In this document: one piece after another, positions 27,699-35,729 of the stretch
How positions within the stretch are numbered: the stretch's first letter is position 1
How the letters are laid out: each line of letters opens with the position of its first letter
From: an uncultured Synechococcus sp.
GTDB lineage: Bacteria; Cyanobacteriota; Cyanobacteriia; PCC-6307; Cyanobiaceae
Direction: 5' to 3'
NCBI GenBank assembly: GCA_913049535.1
Contig: CAJWYF010000004.1
Coordinates: 29,678 to 93,677, forward strand
DNA: 64,000 nucleotides
Translations under genes and position numbers: made by a program
The notes under the pieces: generated by a model
What the model was told of the DNA's origin: nothing
What the model saw: the letters and a program-made list of their open reading frames with translations, nothing else
The model's database searches: none

Positions 27699-27901
27699 GC
27701 CAAGGACCGGTGATCTCAGGCTGGTCCAGCCCTGCAATCCATTGCAAGCTCAATATGCGTCAACTGGGACTCTCTTAGAGACCAATCCCATTAACAAGTG
27801 CGGGAAATGTTCGTCAACCAAGCAGCGATTGACACCTTGCCCGATGTTCAAGGGAGGCGCACAATCTGCTGAGCGCATGGATCAATCAACGGCTTAAGCG
27901 C

Positions 27902-27991
27902 TTATGCCGAGCAGATGATTGTGAACCAGGAGCAGACAAGAACAACGGCGAATACTTCCATGGTTTCAGTGATATTCGACACATGAATCAT
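27902..27991 (-). CDS. Possible 29-residue single-helix membrane microprotein
   Basis: In the roughly 400-base gap between the photolyase and rhomboid genes, an ATG at 27991 opens a 29-codon frame ending in TAA at 27902. The product has a short polar N-terminus (MIHVSNITET) and a hydrophobic helix (MEVFAVVLVCSWFTIICSA). No strong ribosome-binding site is visible and it matches none of the small photosynthetic subunits I recall. A TAAGCGCTTA palindrome covers the stop. The rest of the gap (27650-27901 and 27992-28051) shows no RNA gene I can recognise. Confidence 0.25.
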   Translation of the reverse strand: MIHVSNITETMEVFAVVLVCSWFTIICSA

Positions 27992-28051
27992 GGGGCATGA
28001 CTGCAGCAACAATCAGAAGGGATTGCAAAGATTGCGGGTCTTGCTGGTCCC

Positions 28052-28597
28052 TCAAGGCATACTTTGCGTTTTTTCATCACGAGCGGTTGCCCAGGCAGCC
28101 AAAACACCTCCGCCAAAGCCCGAGATGTGGCCGATCCAGCTGACGCCTTGCGGCGAGAGAAACGGCAGCAGGCTGGGCAGCAATCCGCCGTACAGCAGCA
28201 GGCAGCCCAATGACAGCATCACGCTGGTGAGGCGCCGCTCCAGCCAGCCGATGCACAGCAGATAGCCCAACAGGCCATACACAACACCTGAAAGACCATG
28301 GCTGGCAGTGGGCACGAGCCACCAGACCAGAGCGGCTGTGGCGTAGACACCAATCCATACCGCCAGGTAATCCCTGACGCCTCGCAGCAGCACCAGCCAG
28401 GAGAGAGGCAAGAACCAGAGAGAGTTGCTGATCAGGTGGGACCAATCCGCATGGCTGAACGGTGCTGTCAAAACACCCCAGAACGGGCCACCGTGCACCA
28501 TCGGCAGGGCCCAGCGACCTGCAAACACCAGCTGATCCACCAGCTCCTGCAGCCAGGCCAGGCCCAGGAGCAACAACGGCAGAACAACAGGCGCCAT
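28052..28597 (-). CDS. Rhomboid family intramembrane serine protease
   Basis: A 181-residue polytopic protein starting MAPVVLPLLLLGLAWLQ. The catalytic serine motif is SHGLSGVVYG (GxSG) and the catalytic histidine lies in WIGHISGFGGG. The conserved HADWSHLISNSLWF segment is also present. About six membrane helices are visible, which fits the minimal bacterial rhomboid. The ATG at 28597 is preferred over an upstream frame extension overlapping the divergent oxygenase. The substrate is unknown. Confidence 0.9.
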   Translation of the reverse strand: MAPVVLPLLLLGLAWLQELVDQLVFAGRWALPMVHGGPFWGVLTAPFSHADWSHLISNSLWFLPLSWLVLLRGVRDYLAVWIGVYATAALVWWLVPTASHGLSGVVYGLLGYLLCIGWLERRLTSVMLSLGCLLLYGGLLPSLLPFLSPQGVSWIGHISGFGGGVLAAWATARDEKTQSMP

Positions 28598-28643
28598 GGA
28601 GGTGGAGGCTGGTGGGTAACCATTCAAGCCACGGCCTGCTCGT

Positions 28644-29264
28644 ATGCGACTGATCGGCACCTACAGCGGTGATGAACTCACCTCAGCGGCAGATGCTGCC
28701 CTGGCGTTTTTTCAGCGCCGCCAAGACCTGCACCGCGATGGAGCCAGCTTTGGCGATGATCCCCAGAAACCACGCAAGGTCTCGACCGACATTTCCCTGG
28801 TCTGGCTGGATCGCTCCGACCCTGATGCATTCGCCATCAGCGATCAATTGATGCGCGCGGTCGCCGGTGGGCTCGGTCGTTACTTGAAGGAGCGTCCGCT
28901 GTGGATGGAGACCGTGCCTGAGCGGTCCTTGTTCGTGATGCCCCTGTTCAACATCCAGCATTACGGCCCAGGTGAAGGCTTCAAGGCCTGGCACGCCGAC
29001 TGGAGCACCGCGGACGATGCCACCCAGCCGATTCGGCGTGTTCTGGCCTGGATCCTCTATCTCAATGACGTCGCCGATGCAGGCACGGAATTTCACTGGC
29101 AGGAGCACCACGTGGATGCCGTTCGCGGCCGACTGGCGATCTTCCCGGCTGATCTCTCCCACATCCATCGCGGACGCATCAGTGCAAGCGACAGCAAGAC
29201 CATCGCCACGGGCTGGATCAACGCTGGATCGCTCGAGACCTTTGTGCAAAGCCTGCAGTCCTGA
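28644..29264 (+). CDS. 2-oxoglutarate/Fe(II)-dependent oxygenase, prolyl-4-hydroxylase-like
   Basis: A 206-residue protein with the jelly-roll oxygenase triad: HADWST gives His-x-Asp, and the distal His is in DLSHIHRG, followed by TIATGWI. RRVLAWILYLNDVADAGTEF is the typical strand preceding the distal His in the prolyl-4-hydroxylase superfamily. The substrate cannot be inferred. It is divergent from the rhomboid gene with 46 bases between starts. Confidence 0.85.
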   Translation: MRLIGTYSGDELTSAADAALAFFQRRQDLHRDGASFGDDPQKPRKVSTDISLVWLDRSDPDAFAISDQLMRAVAGGLGRYLKERPLWMETVPERSLFVMPLFNIQHYGPGEGFKAWHADWSTADDATQPIRRVLAWILYLNDVADAGTEFHWQEHHVDAVRGRLAIFPADLSHIHRGRISASDSKTIATGWINAGSLETFVQSLQS

Positions 29265-29316
29265 CGCCTTATCCCAGCAGCGCTACAGCGAGATGGTCTG
29301 ATCCGATCGCCGTTCC

Positions 29317-29535
29317 ATGGTTTCATCGCAGGACGCCCGTCGCCACGATGGCGACAGGCGGCACCATCCCGTTGCGCCGCAGCCGGCCGAGCTCCAGGTT
29401 GATCTCGAGCGGAACCGCGGCATCAACCATCCCAGAGCGGAGTCCATCGATCTGCCGCTGGAGCAGATCGAGCAGGCCACCAATGCTCTGCTGAACGAGC
29501 AGGGGCCAGCGCAGTTTCGTGGTGATCAGCCATGA
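29317..29535 (+). CDS. Small hypothetical protein
   Basis: A 72-codon frame starting MVSSQDARRHDGDRRHHPVA, polar with a helical C-terminal half (PLEQIEQATNALLNEQ). The stop overlaps the next start in an ATGA junction at 29532-29535, the main reason to believe it. There is no clear ribosome-binding site and no recognised domain. A competing frame on the other strand looks less coherent. Confidence 0.45.
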   Translation: MVSSQDARRHDGDRRHHPVAPQPAELQVDLERNRGINHPRAESIDLPLEQIEQATNALLNEQGPAQFRGDQP

Positions 29536-29735
29536 GCAATGAGCACCATCAGACGGGTCGCCGCCCCGATAAGGCCAGCGAGGCTCGCCTCAACCCCGAA
29601 CACCGGGATAAACAGCCACTGAATCAGGCCAGTGAGGCTGAGCACCACAACGAAGCCAACAGCAAGCCGCAACGGGAGCATCCGCACCGCAGCTTCATCG
29701 ATGCGGTCAGGGAACTCGACTCACCTCAGGACTGA
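29532..29735 (+). CDS. Small hydrophilic hypothetical protein
   Basis: A 67-residue protein that is extremely polar and probably disordered (Glu, His, Asn, Arg, Pro-rich, for example KPQREHPHRSF), ending FIDAVRELDSPQD. It is coupled to the preceding small gene by an ATGA overlap. Small hydrophilic proteins of this kind are common in marine Synechococcus, but I recognise no family. Confidence 0.55.
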   Translation: MSNEHHQTGRRPDKASEARLNPEHRDKQPLNQASEAEHHNEANSKPQREHPHRSFIDAVRELDSPQD

Positions 29736-29753
29736 GGTCCCACCACCCGGCAC

Positions 29754-29779
29754 ACGTTTGTAACGTATTGATAAGTTAC
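29754..29779. promoter_or_regulatory. Overlapping inverted repeats before a small gene
   Basis: ACGTT-TGT-AACGT (29754-29766) overlaps GTAAC-N10-GTTAC (29760-29779), ten bases before the ATG at 29789 and 20-50 bases after the previous stop. The region is AT-rich compared with its surroundings. It may be a promoter or operator; no known consensus fits well. Confidence 0.25.
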
Positions 29780-29788
29780 GTCCGAGCG

Positions 29789-29980
29789 ATGCCGCTACCC
29801 CTGAGCCGTGAGTTCACGGTCGCCATGCACGAGCGGGCCATCGATCGTTGCGAGGATGTTGCCGAGCTGCGCGACATGGCCAAGTCTTTACTGCGGATCT
29901 GGCAGCTGCAGGCTTCGATGAGTGAAGCCTATGGGGCCGAACTGCTCAAGCTCGATCGCAAGGATGTCTTCGGTGGCTGA
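29789..29980 (+). CDS. Small conserved hypothetical helical protein
   Basis: A 63-residue all-helical protein starting MPLPLSREFTVAMHERAID, with the regular pattern AELRDMAKSLLRIWQLQASM and ending LKLDRKDVFGG. The ATG at 29789 is chosen over a TTG at 29768. The end overlaps the start of the DCC oxidoreductase by 17 bases. It resembles small cyanobacterial conserved proteins of unknown role. Confidence 0.65.
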   Translation: MPLPLSREFTVAMHERAIDRCEDVAELRDMAKSLLRIWQLQASMSEAYGAELLKLDRKDVFGG

Positions 29981-30389
29981 ATTGACCTTGTTGTTTGACG
30001 GGGGTTGCCCCCTCTGTCTGCGCGAGGTGCGCACCCTGCAACGCCTCGATCGTGGGCGCGGTCGAATCGCCTTTGCCGACATCGATGCCGCTGACTATCA
30101 GCCGAGTCAGTACGGCGGAATCGACTATCGCCGCGCCATGGGCCGTATCCACGCCGTTCGCGCCGATGGCACGGTCATCACCGACGTCGAGGTGTTCCGT
30201 CAGGCTTACAGCCTGGTGGGTCTTGGCTGGCTCTACGCTCCCACCCAATGGCCGCTGCTGCGTCCGCTGATCGACGCGGCCTACGGCTGGTGGGCCCAAC
30301 GGCGGTTGCAGCTGACGCGCCGACCAGATCTTGATGTGCTCTGCAACGAACGTTGTCAGCTGATGAGTGGGCAGCCTTCGCCGCGCTGA
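29964..30389 (+). CDS. DCC family thiol-disulfide oxidoreductase (DUF393)
   Basis: A 141-residue protein whose N-terminus LTLLFDGGCPLCLREVRTL carries the DxxCxxC signature of the DUF393/DCC thiol-disulfide oxidoreductase family. IAFADIDAADY and GRIHAVRADGTVITDVEVFR follow the family order. A second Cys pair lies near the end (VLCNERC). The redox partner is unknown. It overlaps the preceding small gene by 17 bases, so translation may be coupled. Confidence 0.88.
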   Translation: MSSVAELTLLFDGGCPLCLREVRTLQRLDRGRGRIAFADIDAADYQPSQYGGIDYRRAMGRIHAVRADGTVITDVEVFRQAYSLVGLGWLYAPTQWPLLRPLIDAAYGWWAQRRLQLTRRPDLDVLCNERCQLMSGQPSPR

Positions 30390-30434
30390 GCACAATTCGG
30401 GCAGTTCGGCTCTTGAAGGCCTGCACCGCCCTCG

Positions 30435-31352
30435 ATGCGATTCGCTTCAGCCCGTTCCTATGCCGTGATCTCGGTGCTGGCGGCCATTGCCACGATCGTG
30501 ATCAAAACGATGGCCTGGCGTTTGACCGGCTCGGTTGGTCTGCTCTCCGATGCCATCGAGTCCAGCATCAATCTCATTGCCGCGCTGATGGCCTTCTGGG
30601 CCCTGGGCATGGCCTCCAAGCCAGCCGATCGCTCCCACAGCTACGGCCATTCCAAAGCTGAATACTTCTCAAGCGGTCTGGAGAGTGCCCTGATCGTGGT
30701 GGCTGCTTTCGGCATCATCTGGGCTGCCGCCGGTCAGCTGGCCAACCCCTCACCCCTGCAGCGAGTGGATCTGGGGTTGGCACTGTCACTGGTGGCCACA
30801 GCCATCAACGCCGGGGTGGCCTTGCTGTTGATGCGCGCGGCCAAGCGATTCCGCTCGATCACCCTGCGGGCCGATGCCCAGCATCTGCTCAGTGATGTCT
30901 GGACCTCGGTCGGCATCGTCCTGGCCATTGCCCTGGTTCAGCTCACCGGCTGGAGTGTGCTCGATCCACTGGTGGCCATTGCCGTGGCCATACAGATCAG
31001 CATCACAGGCTTTCGGCTGTTGCGCGAGACCGCCAATGGGCTGATGGATCGCTCCTTGCCAGAAGAGGAGCTGCAGCAGCTCGAGGCCCTGCTGCAACGG
31101 CGCAGCGGCAGCGGCATTGACTTCCACGCCCTGCGCACGCGGGTGGCCGGCTCGCGTCGCTTTGTCTCACTCCATGTGCTCGTGCCCGGTGGTTGGACGG
31201 TCAAGCGCGGGCACGATTACTGCGAGACCCTCGAGCAGGAGGTGTGCACGCTGCTGGATTCCTGCCATGTGTTCACCCATCTCGAGCCCATCGAGGACCC
31301 CGTCAGCTGGCAGGACGGTGGATTCCGCTGGGAGAACGAAGCTGAGGCTTGA
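30435..31352 (+). CDS. Cation diffusion facilitator family transporter
   Basis: A 305-residue CDF protein with six transmembrane helices and a cytoplasmic C-terminal domain. TM5 keeps the metal-site pattern HxxxD in AQHLLSDVWTS. In TM2 the equivalent stretch is LLSDAIESSINL, where the usual second His/Asp positions read Glu and Asn, so substrate preference may differ from Zn-type members. SHSYGHSKAEYFSSG is the family loop after TM2. It probably exports a divalent metal. Confidence 0.9.
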   Translation: MRFASARSYAVISVLAAIATIVIKTMAWRLTGSVGLLSDAIESSINLIAALMAFWALGMASKPADRSHSYGHSKAEYFSSGLESALIVVAAFGIIWAAAGQLANPSPLQRVDLGLALSLVATAINAGVALLLMRAAKRFRSITLRADAQHLLSDVWTSVGIVLAIALVQLTGWSVLDPLVAIAVAIQISITGFRLLRETANGLMDRSLPEEELQQLEALLQRRSGSGIDFHALRTRVAGSRRFVSLHVLVPGGWTVKRGHDYCETLEQEVCTLLDSCHVFTHLEPIEDPVSWQDGGFRWENEAEA

Positions 31353-31431
31353 TCCATTCCTGCAGCTGGCACCAGACCCATCCCTCATCCGTCTCATCGC
31401 TGGCAACTTGAGACGCAGTTGACCGTTTCTG

Positions 31432-32556
31432 TTGAGCGCCGCACCCGAGCCCGCCGCGTTGAATCTCAGCAGCATCGCCGACCGCTTTGTGGCCGGAGCC
31501 AGCATTCGCCGGATCACGCCACTGGGCAACGGCAATGTCAACGACACCTTCCTGGTGGAGCCCCACGACAGCGGCGGGGAAGCCTTTGTGATGCAGCGCG
31601 TCAACACCGAGGTGTTCCGCTCACCGGAGCGGGTGATGCACAACCTGCTCAGGGTGAGTCGCCATGTTGGCGACAAGCTCAGCAGCTCCCCCGAGGCTCT
31701 GCAGGGACGGCGCTGGGAGATGCCGCGGGTGATTCGGCTCCGCCATAGCAACGGCCACTGGGTGGAGGATCAGGGGGATTTCTGGCGCGGCATTAGTTAC
31801 ATCGGTGCTGCCGTCACCCTCGATGTGGTGGAGAGCAATGAGCAGGCCCGCGAAGTGGGCTACGGCCTTGGCATGTTTCACCACTTGATCAGTGACCTGC
31901 CTGCCGATGAGCTGGAGGACACCCTTGAAGGCTTCCACATCACCCCGCAGTATCTGCAGCGCCATGCCGAAGTGCTGAAGCAGCACGCCCGAGCATTGGA
32001 TCGCCAGGAGCAGGACTGCCAGAACTTCATCGCAGCCCGTTCAGGCTCGGTGTCCGTTCTGGAAGATGCCAAAGCGCGCGGGGAGCTCCAATTGCGCCCG
32101 ATCCATGGCGATCCCAAGGTCAACAACTTGATGATGGATGCCGACAGCGGCAATGCCATCGCCCTGGTCGACCTGGATACGGTCAAACCCGGCTTGATTC
32201 ACTACGACATCGGCGACTGTCTGCGCTCCGGTTGCAATCCCCTCGGGGAAGAAACCACCGATGTGGATCAGGTGAGCTTCAATCTTGAGCGCTGTGCCGC
32301 CATCCTCGAGGGGTATCTCAGTGCCGCGCGCGGATTCATGGTCGATGCGGATTTCCACTACCTCTTTGATGCCATCAGGCTGATCCCCTTTGAACTGGGC
32401 CTGCGCTTCTTCAGCGACCACCTCGATGGCAACCGCTATTTCAAGGCCCGCCACCAGCGTCACAATCTGCAGAGAGCGCGCGTGCAGTTCCAACTCTGCG
32501 CCAGTGTTGAGGCCCAGGAACGTGAGATCCGCGAGCTGATCGAACAGCTGCGCTGA
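31432..32556 (+). CDS. Aminoglycoside-phosphotransferase-fold sugar kinase (NahK/AmgK-like)
   Basis: A 374-residue kinase-fold protein. RITPLGNGNVNDTFLVE resembles the nucleotide loop, FVMQRVNTEVF carries the ATP-binding region, IHGDPKVNNLMMD is the catalytic Brenner-type motif (HxDxxxxN), and ALVDLDTVKPG is the metal-binding Asp motif. The pattern resembles N-acetylhexosamine 1-kinases more than resistance enzymes, but the substrate is inferred. The start is a TTG at 31432. Its stop and the next ATG overlap by one base, beginning a four-gene operon. Confidence 0.82.
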   Translation: MSAAPEPAALNLSSIADRFVAGASIRRITPLGNGNVNDTFLVEPHDSGGEAFVMQRVNTEVFRSPERVMHNLLRVSRHVGDKLSSSPEALQGRRWEMPRVIRLRHSNGHWVEDQGDFWRGISYIGAAVTLDVVESNEQAREVGYGLGMFHHLISDLPADELEDTLEGFHITPQYLQRHAEVLKQHARALDRQEQDCQNFIAARSGSVSVLEDAKARGELQLRPIHGDPKVNNLMMDADSGNAIALVDLDTVKPGLIHYDIGDCLRSGCNPLGEETTDVDQVSFNLERCAAILEGYLSAARGFMVDADFHYLFDAIRLIPFELGLRFFSDHLDGNRYFKARHQRHNLQRARVQFQLCASVEAQEREIRELIEQLR

Positions 32557-33104
32557 TGCACCGAAGCCACCCTCTGCACGCCTTTGAATCCGGAGGCGCT
32601 CCTGCCGTGGAGCTGAGCGCCAAGATGCAGCGCGCTGACACCAAGCTGCAGATCCACTACCTGCTGCATCACGCGGCTGATCTGAATCTCTCCTGGCCTG
32701 AACCTGCCGGCCATCCTGAGCGTCGCGACGGGCTCTGGGAGGGAACGTGCTTTGAACTCTTCATCGGTTCGCTTCAGCAGGCCAGCTACTGGGAGCTCAA
32801 CGTCTGCCCCAGTGGTCAGTGGAACTGGTACCGCCTGCAGAGCTATCGAGCCGCTCTCGCCCCAGCTCCATTAGCGATGGCCCCACTGCGCCACCAAAGC
32901 CTTCAACGCAGTGAGCAACGCATCAGTCGATCCATGGAGATGGAGCTGGAACTGCCAGGGGAACTGCTCTGTGCAGGCCCACTGCAGGCGGGATTGTGTG
33001 TTGTGTTGCGCTGCGACGATGGGGCCATCAGCCATTGGGCGCTCCAACATGGCGGAGGTGAGGCTGATTTCCACCGGCGTGATGACTGGATCTTGAAGCC
33101 ATGA
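32556..33104 (+). CDS. DOMON-like domain protein
   Basis: A 182-residue soluble beta-rich protein. The segments LQIHYLLHHAADLNLSWPEP, DGLWEGTCFELFIG and YWELNVCPSGQWNWYRL match the DOMON-like carbohydrate- or heme-binding fold found in cyanobacterial small proteins. No catalytic residues are obvious. It starts at TGATG after the kinase and overlaps the DUF1460 gene by 4 bases, so it is in the middle of the operon. A sugar-binding role would suit its neighbours but is unproven. Confidence 0.7.
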   Translation: MHRSHPLHAFESGGAPAVELSAKMQRADTKLQIHYLLHHAADLNLSWPEPAGHPERRDGLWEGTCFELFIGSLQQASYWELNVCPSGQWNWYRLQSYRAALAPAPLAMAPLRHQSLQRSEQRISRSMEMELELPGELLCAGPLQAGLCVVLRCDDGAISHWALQHGGGEADFHRRDDWILKP

Positions 33105-33880
33105 TCCCGCTGCTGAACACGCTGCTGTTCGCCGTTGTCTACGTCGGTGGTTCCGCTGAGCTGCGCGATCGCATGCTGCAGCACTCTGATCTTCAACAGC
33201 CAGGCCTGCGCATGGTGCAGCTGGCACGGCAGTCCCTGGGACGGCCCTATCGCGCGTTTTCACTGGATCAGGCACCAGAACAGCTGCGCATTGATCTGAC
33301 CGGTTTTGACTGCTTCCTATTTGTCGAGCAGTTGCTGGCCTTGGCCGTGGAGGACACCCGCGTTGGCTTTGAGCAGCGGGTGCGCCAGTTGCGCTACCAG
33401 GGCGGCTCCGTTGATTACTGCACCAGGCAGCACTACTTCAGTCGCTGGAGCCAGCAGGCCCAAGCCAGTGGCTTGCTGCAAGACATCACGCCGGCCCTTC
33501 CCGGCGCCATCAGGCGCCAGCGGCGGCTGAACTTCATGAGTACGAATCAACAGAGCTATGCACCACTGCGGCAAGCACGCCACAGAGAGTGCATCGAGGA
33601 TCTGGAGAGCACTCTGGTGGTGCAGCAGAGCTACATCCCCTTGCCGCGTGTTGCCGAGGTGGAGCCTTTACTGCGTGACGGTGACATCTTTGCTCTGGTG
33701 ACCAGGGTGAGCGGTCTTGATGTCACCCATGTGGGCTTTGTGGAGCGATCAGGGCCCCACGTTCATGCCATCCATGCGGCTCCAGGCAGGGGGGTCATGC
33801 GCAGTCACCAGCTCAGTCGCTATGCATCAGGTGTCGATGATGTCATCGGCCTCAGCTTTCACCGCCCGCTTCAGCCATGA
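33101..33880 (+). CDS. DUF1460 family N-acetylmuramoyl-L-alanine amidase-like protein
   Basis: A 259-residue protein. The N-terminus has a hydrophobic stretch (PLLNTLLFAVVYVGG) that may be a signal peptide. The nucleophile Cys is in LTGFDCFLFVEQLLALAV, and the later DGDIFALVTRVSGLDVTHVGFV and VHAIHAAPGRGV supply the His of an NlpC/P60-like fold. Structurally characterised DUF1460 members resemble cell-wall amidases. It is translationally coupled to the DOMON-like gene upstream and to the transporter downstream by ATGA overlaps. Confidence 0.82.
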   Translation: MIPLLNTLLFAVVYVGGSAELRDRMLQHSDLQQPGLRMVQLARQSLGRPYRAFSLDQAPEQLRIDLTGFDCFLFVEQLLALAVEDTRVGFEQRVRQLRYQGGSVDYCTRQHYFSRWSQQAQASGLLQDITPALPGAIRRQRRLNFMSTNQQSYAPLRQARHRECIEDLESTLVVQQSYIPLPRVAEVEPLLRDGDIFALVTRVSGLDVTHVGFVERSGPHVHAIHAAPGRGVMRSHQLSRYASGVDDVIGLSFHRPLQP

Positions 33881-34581
33881 ACCTCCAGGAACGCCGTGAT
33901 CTGACGTTTCTGCTGCTCTCCGGCTTGTTCCTCGGCACGATGGCCATGCTCAACATCCTTGGGCTGACGCGGTTTGTCACGCTTGGATCCATCGGTGGCT
34001 GGCCTCTGGTGGTGGCGGTCGGTGCGCTGCCGTACCCGTTGACCTTCCTCTGCACGGATCTGATCAGTGAGATCTGGGGCGAGCAGAAAGCAACCCAACT
34101 GGTGTGGGTGGGTCTGCTGCTGAATGGCTGGATCGTCTTCATCCTCTGGCTCGGCGGCGTGCTGCCGGGGACGGACAGCACCACGTACTTCGAGATCCAA
34201 CGTCTTGCCTTTGGCTCAGTGGGAGCGTCGATGGCCGCATATCTGACCGCTCAGTACACCGATGTGCGGCTGTTTCACTTCTGGAAGAAGCTGACTCACG
34301 GCAGGGCCCTGTGGCTGCGCAACAACGGGTCGACCTTGATCAGTCAGCTGGTGGACACCACAGCAGTGGTGATGATCAGCCACATCGCCGGGGATGTACT
34401 GCCCATTGATGCTGAATTGCCTGTCCTGCCGCAGTTGCTCAATTTGATCGCCGCTGGCTATGTCTTCAAGTTGATCGCTGCCCTGGTGGACACCATCCCC
34501 TTTTATTTCCTGGTCAACTGGCTGCGGCGTTGGCTCAAGGTGCCCGGAGCCGGTAAGGAACTCAGCAGCGTCAGTGATTAA
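33877..34581 (+). CDS. Queuosine precursor transporter (VUT/YhhQ family)
   Basis: A 234-residue membrane protein with about six helices. LGSIGGWPLVVAVGALPYPL and TFLCTDLISEIWGEQKATQL are the signature of the VUT/YhhQ family, which imports queuine precursors (preQ0/preQ1). RNNGSTLISQLVDTTAV is the second conserved block. The ATG overlaps the DUF1460 stop. The 3' end overlaps the convergent J-domain gene by 11 bases. Confidence 0.9.
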   Translation: MNLQERRDLTFLLLSGLFLGTMAMLNILGLTRFVTLGSIGGWPLVVAVGALPYPLTFLCTDLISEIWGEQKATQLVWVGLLLNGWIVFILWLGGVLPGTDSTTYFEIQRLAFGSVGASMAAYLTAQYTDVRLFHFWKKLTHGRALWLRNNGSTLISQLVDTTAVVMISHIAGDVLPIDAELPVLPQLLNLIAAGYVFKLIAALVDTIPFYFLVNWLRRWLKVPGAGKELSSVSD

Positions 34582-34978
34582 GGCCCAGCAGCAGATCACG
34601 GGCGTTGTTGATGCTCTGCATGATCTCGATCTCTCCGCCCTGATCAGGGTGATGGGAGGCGGCAAGTTTCTTGTAGGCCGCTTTCACCTGGCCCGGGGTG
34701 AGGCGCCCTGAAAGCGGCAGATGCAGATAACCCCTGGCTTTCATGGCCTCCACATCGGGAGCCTTACCCAGGGGGTTGCGATCTGCAGCGGAAAGGCCCG
34801 TGCCTTTCTTTTTGGCCTTCTTCCCCTTAGCGCGGCCACCGCCGCCAAAACCGCCGTGCTTGCTGGGTTCTTTGGCTGCCCGTTCGCGCTGCTTGACCTC
34901 AGTCTCTGCCTCCTCGGCCACCACAGGCGGACGCAGGCTCAGCAAAGCTCCGCCGCGGCTGACCGTGCTCGTGCTCAT
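34571..34978 (-). CDS. J-domain (DnaJ-like) protein
   Basis: A 135-residue protein with a low-complexity basic Gly/Lys-rich N-terminal half (FGGGGRAKGKKAKKKG) and a C-terminal J domain: LTPGQVKAAYKKLAASHHPDQGGE holds the HPD tripeptide needed to stimulate Hsp70 ATPase. No zinc fingers or substrate-binding domain, so it is a type III J protein. The ATG at 34978 is chosen because the upstream frame would overlap the methyltransferase gene. Confidence 0.85.
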   Translation of the reverse strand: MSTSTVSRGGALLSLRPPVVAEEAETEVKQRERAAKEPSKHGGFGGGGRAKGKKAKKKGTGLSAADRNPLGKAPDVEAMKARGYLHLPLSGRLTPGQVKAAYKKLAASHHPDQGGEIEIMQSINNARDLLLGLNH

Positions 34979-35033
34979 GGGGCCGGTGGATGCAGGGCCG
35001 CCCAGCTTGTCGCATCGCCGGCACCGCCTTGGG

Positions 35034-35729
35034 TCATCCAGGCGACCTGAGCACTCCGGCAACCGTGAGGTAACGGTCCTCCCGCTCGATCACCTCCAAC
35101 CCCTCAAGCCCCGCCTGCTGGAGTTGCTCGCGCACTTCTGATGCCGTGAATGCCGCCCGCAAGGAGGCCTCGTAGTCGCGGCGCAACACCGCTGGCGCAT
35201 CAGCAGCATGGCGGTGCAGCAGATGCTGCAGTTGCCCCTCATCGCCGGGGCGACGCAGGTCATGGATCACAACGGCAGCACCTGGCGAAGCGAGCTGCTG
35301 CACGGCTCTCCACAGCACCTGGGGCGCATGGAGATGGTGGAGCAGGCTGTTGCTGATGACCGCACTGAAGCGACGGCCCAGTTGCAGCGTCTGCAAACAA
35401 GCCAGATGCCACGCGAGTCGATCAGCGCACTGGGCAGGCAACACCTGCTGCCGTTGAGCCGCAACCGCCAGCATCCGCTGTGCCCCGTCCACCCCGGTGA
35501 CGTGCAGCCCAGGCCATTGCTGTACCAGCAGCAGGCTGATGTTTCCTGGCCCGCAACCCAGGTCCACGGCCTCTGCTCCCAGACCTTGGGGCCAGCGCTC
35601 AGCGATCCAATCCACCAACGCCTGATCACTGCAGCTGAAATCAGCGCCGGCGTAGGCCGCAACCTGATGGGCGTCATCCATCAGTTCCGGTTCAGGCACC
35701 CGAGAGGTCAGCGGCTCAGAAGCGTTCAT
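35034..35729 (-). CDS. Class I SAM-dependent methyltransferase
   Basis: A 231-residue methyltransferase with the SAM motif AVDLGCGPGNISLLL, acidic loop GVDGAQRML and SNSLLHHLHAP as motif IV. The N-terminal EPELMDDAHQVAAYAGADF resembles small-molecule methyltransferases. Substrate unknown. Its ATG directly abuts the stop of the upstream small gene, so they form a short operon. Confidence 0.85.
   Translation of the reverse strand: MNASEPLTSRVPEPELMDDAHQVAAYAGADFSCSDQALVDWIAERWPQGLGAEAVDLGCGPGNISLLLVQQWPGLHVTGVDGAQRMLAVAAQRQQVLPAQCADRLAWHLACLQTLQLGRRFSAVISNSLLHHLHAPQVLWRAVQQLASPGAAVVIHDLRRPGDEGQLQHLLHRHAADAPAVLRRDYEASLRAAFTASEVREQLQQAGLEGLEVIEREDRYLTVAGVLRSPG

Noticed and set aside
27719..27731. 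GGCTGG-T-CCAGCC inverted repeat, considered as an RNA structure
   Set aside because: The perfect repeat leaves a one-base loop; only a short stem is physically possible and no U tract follows.
27676..27897. Plus-strand frame of 73 codons with a few Cys in the photolyase-rhomboid gap, considered as a peptide precursor
   Set aside because: No ribosome-binding site, its ATG lies inside a palindrome, composition is not protein-like, and no modification enzymes are nearby.
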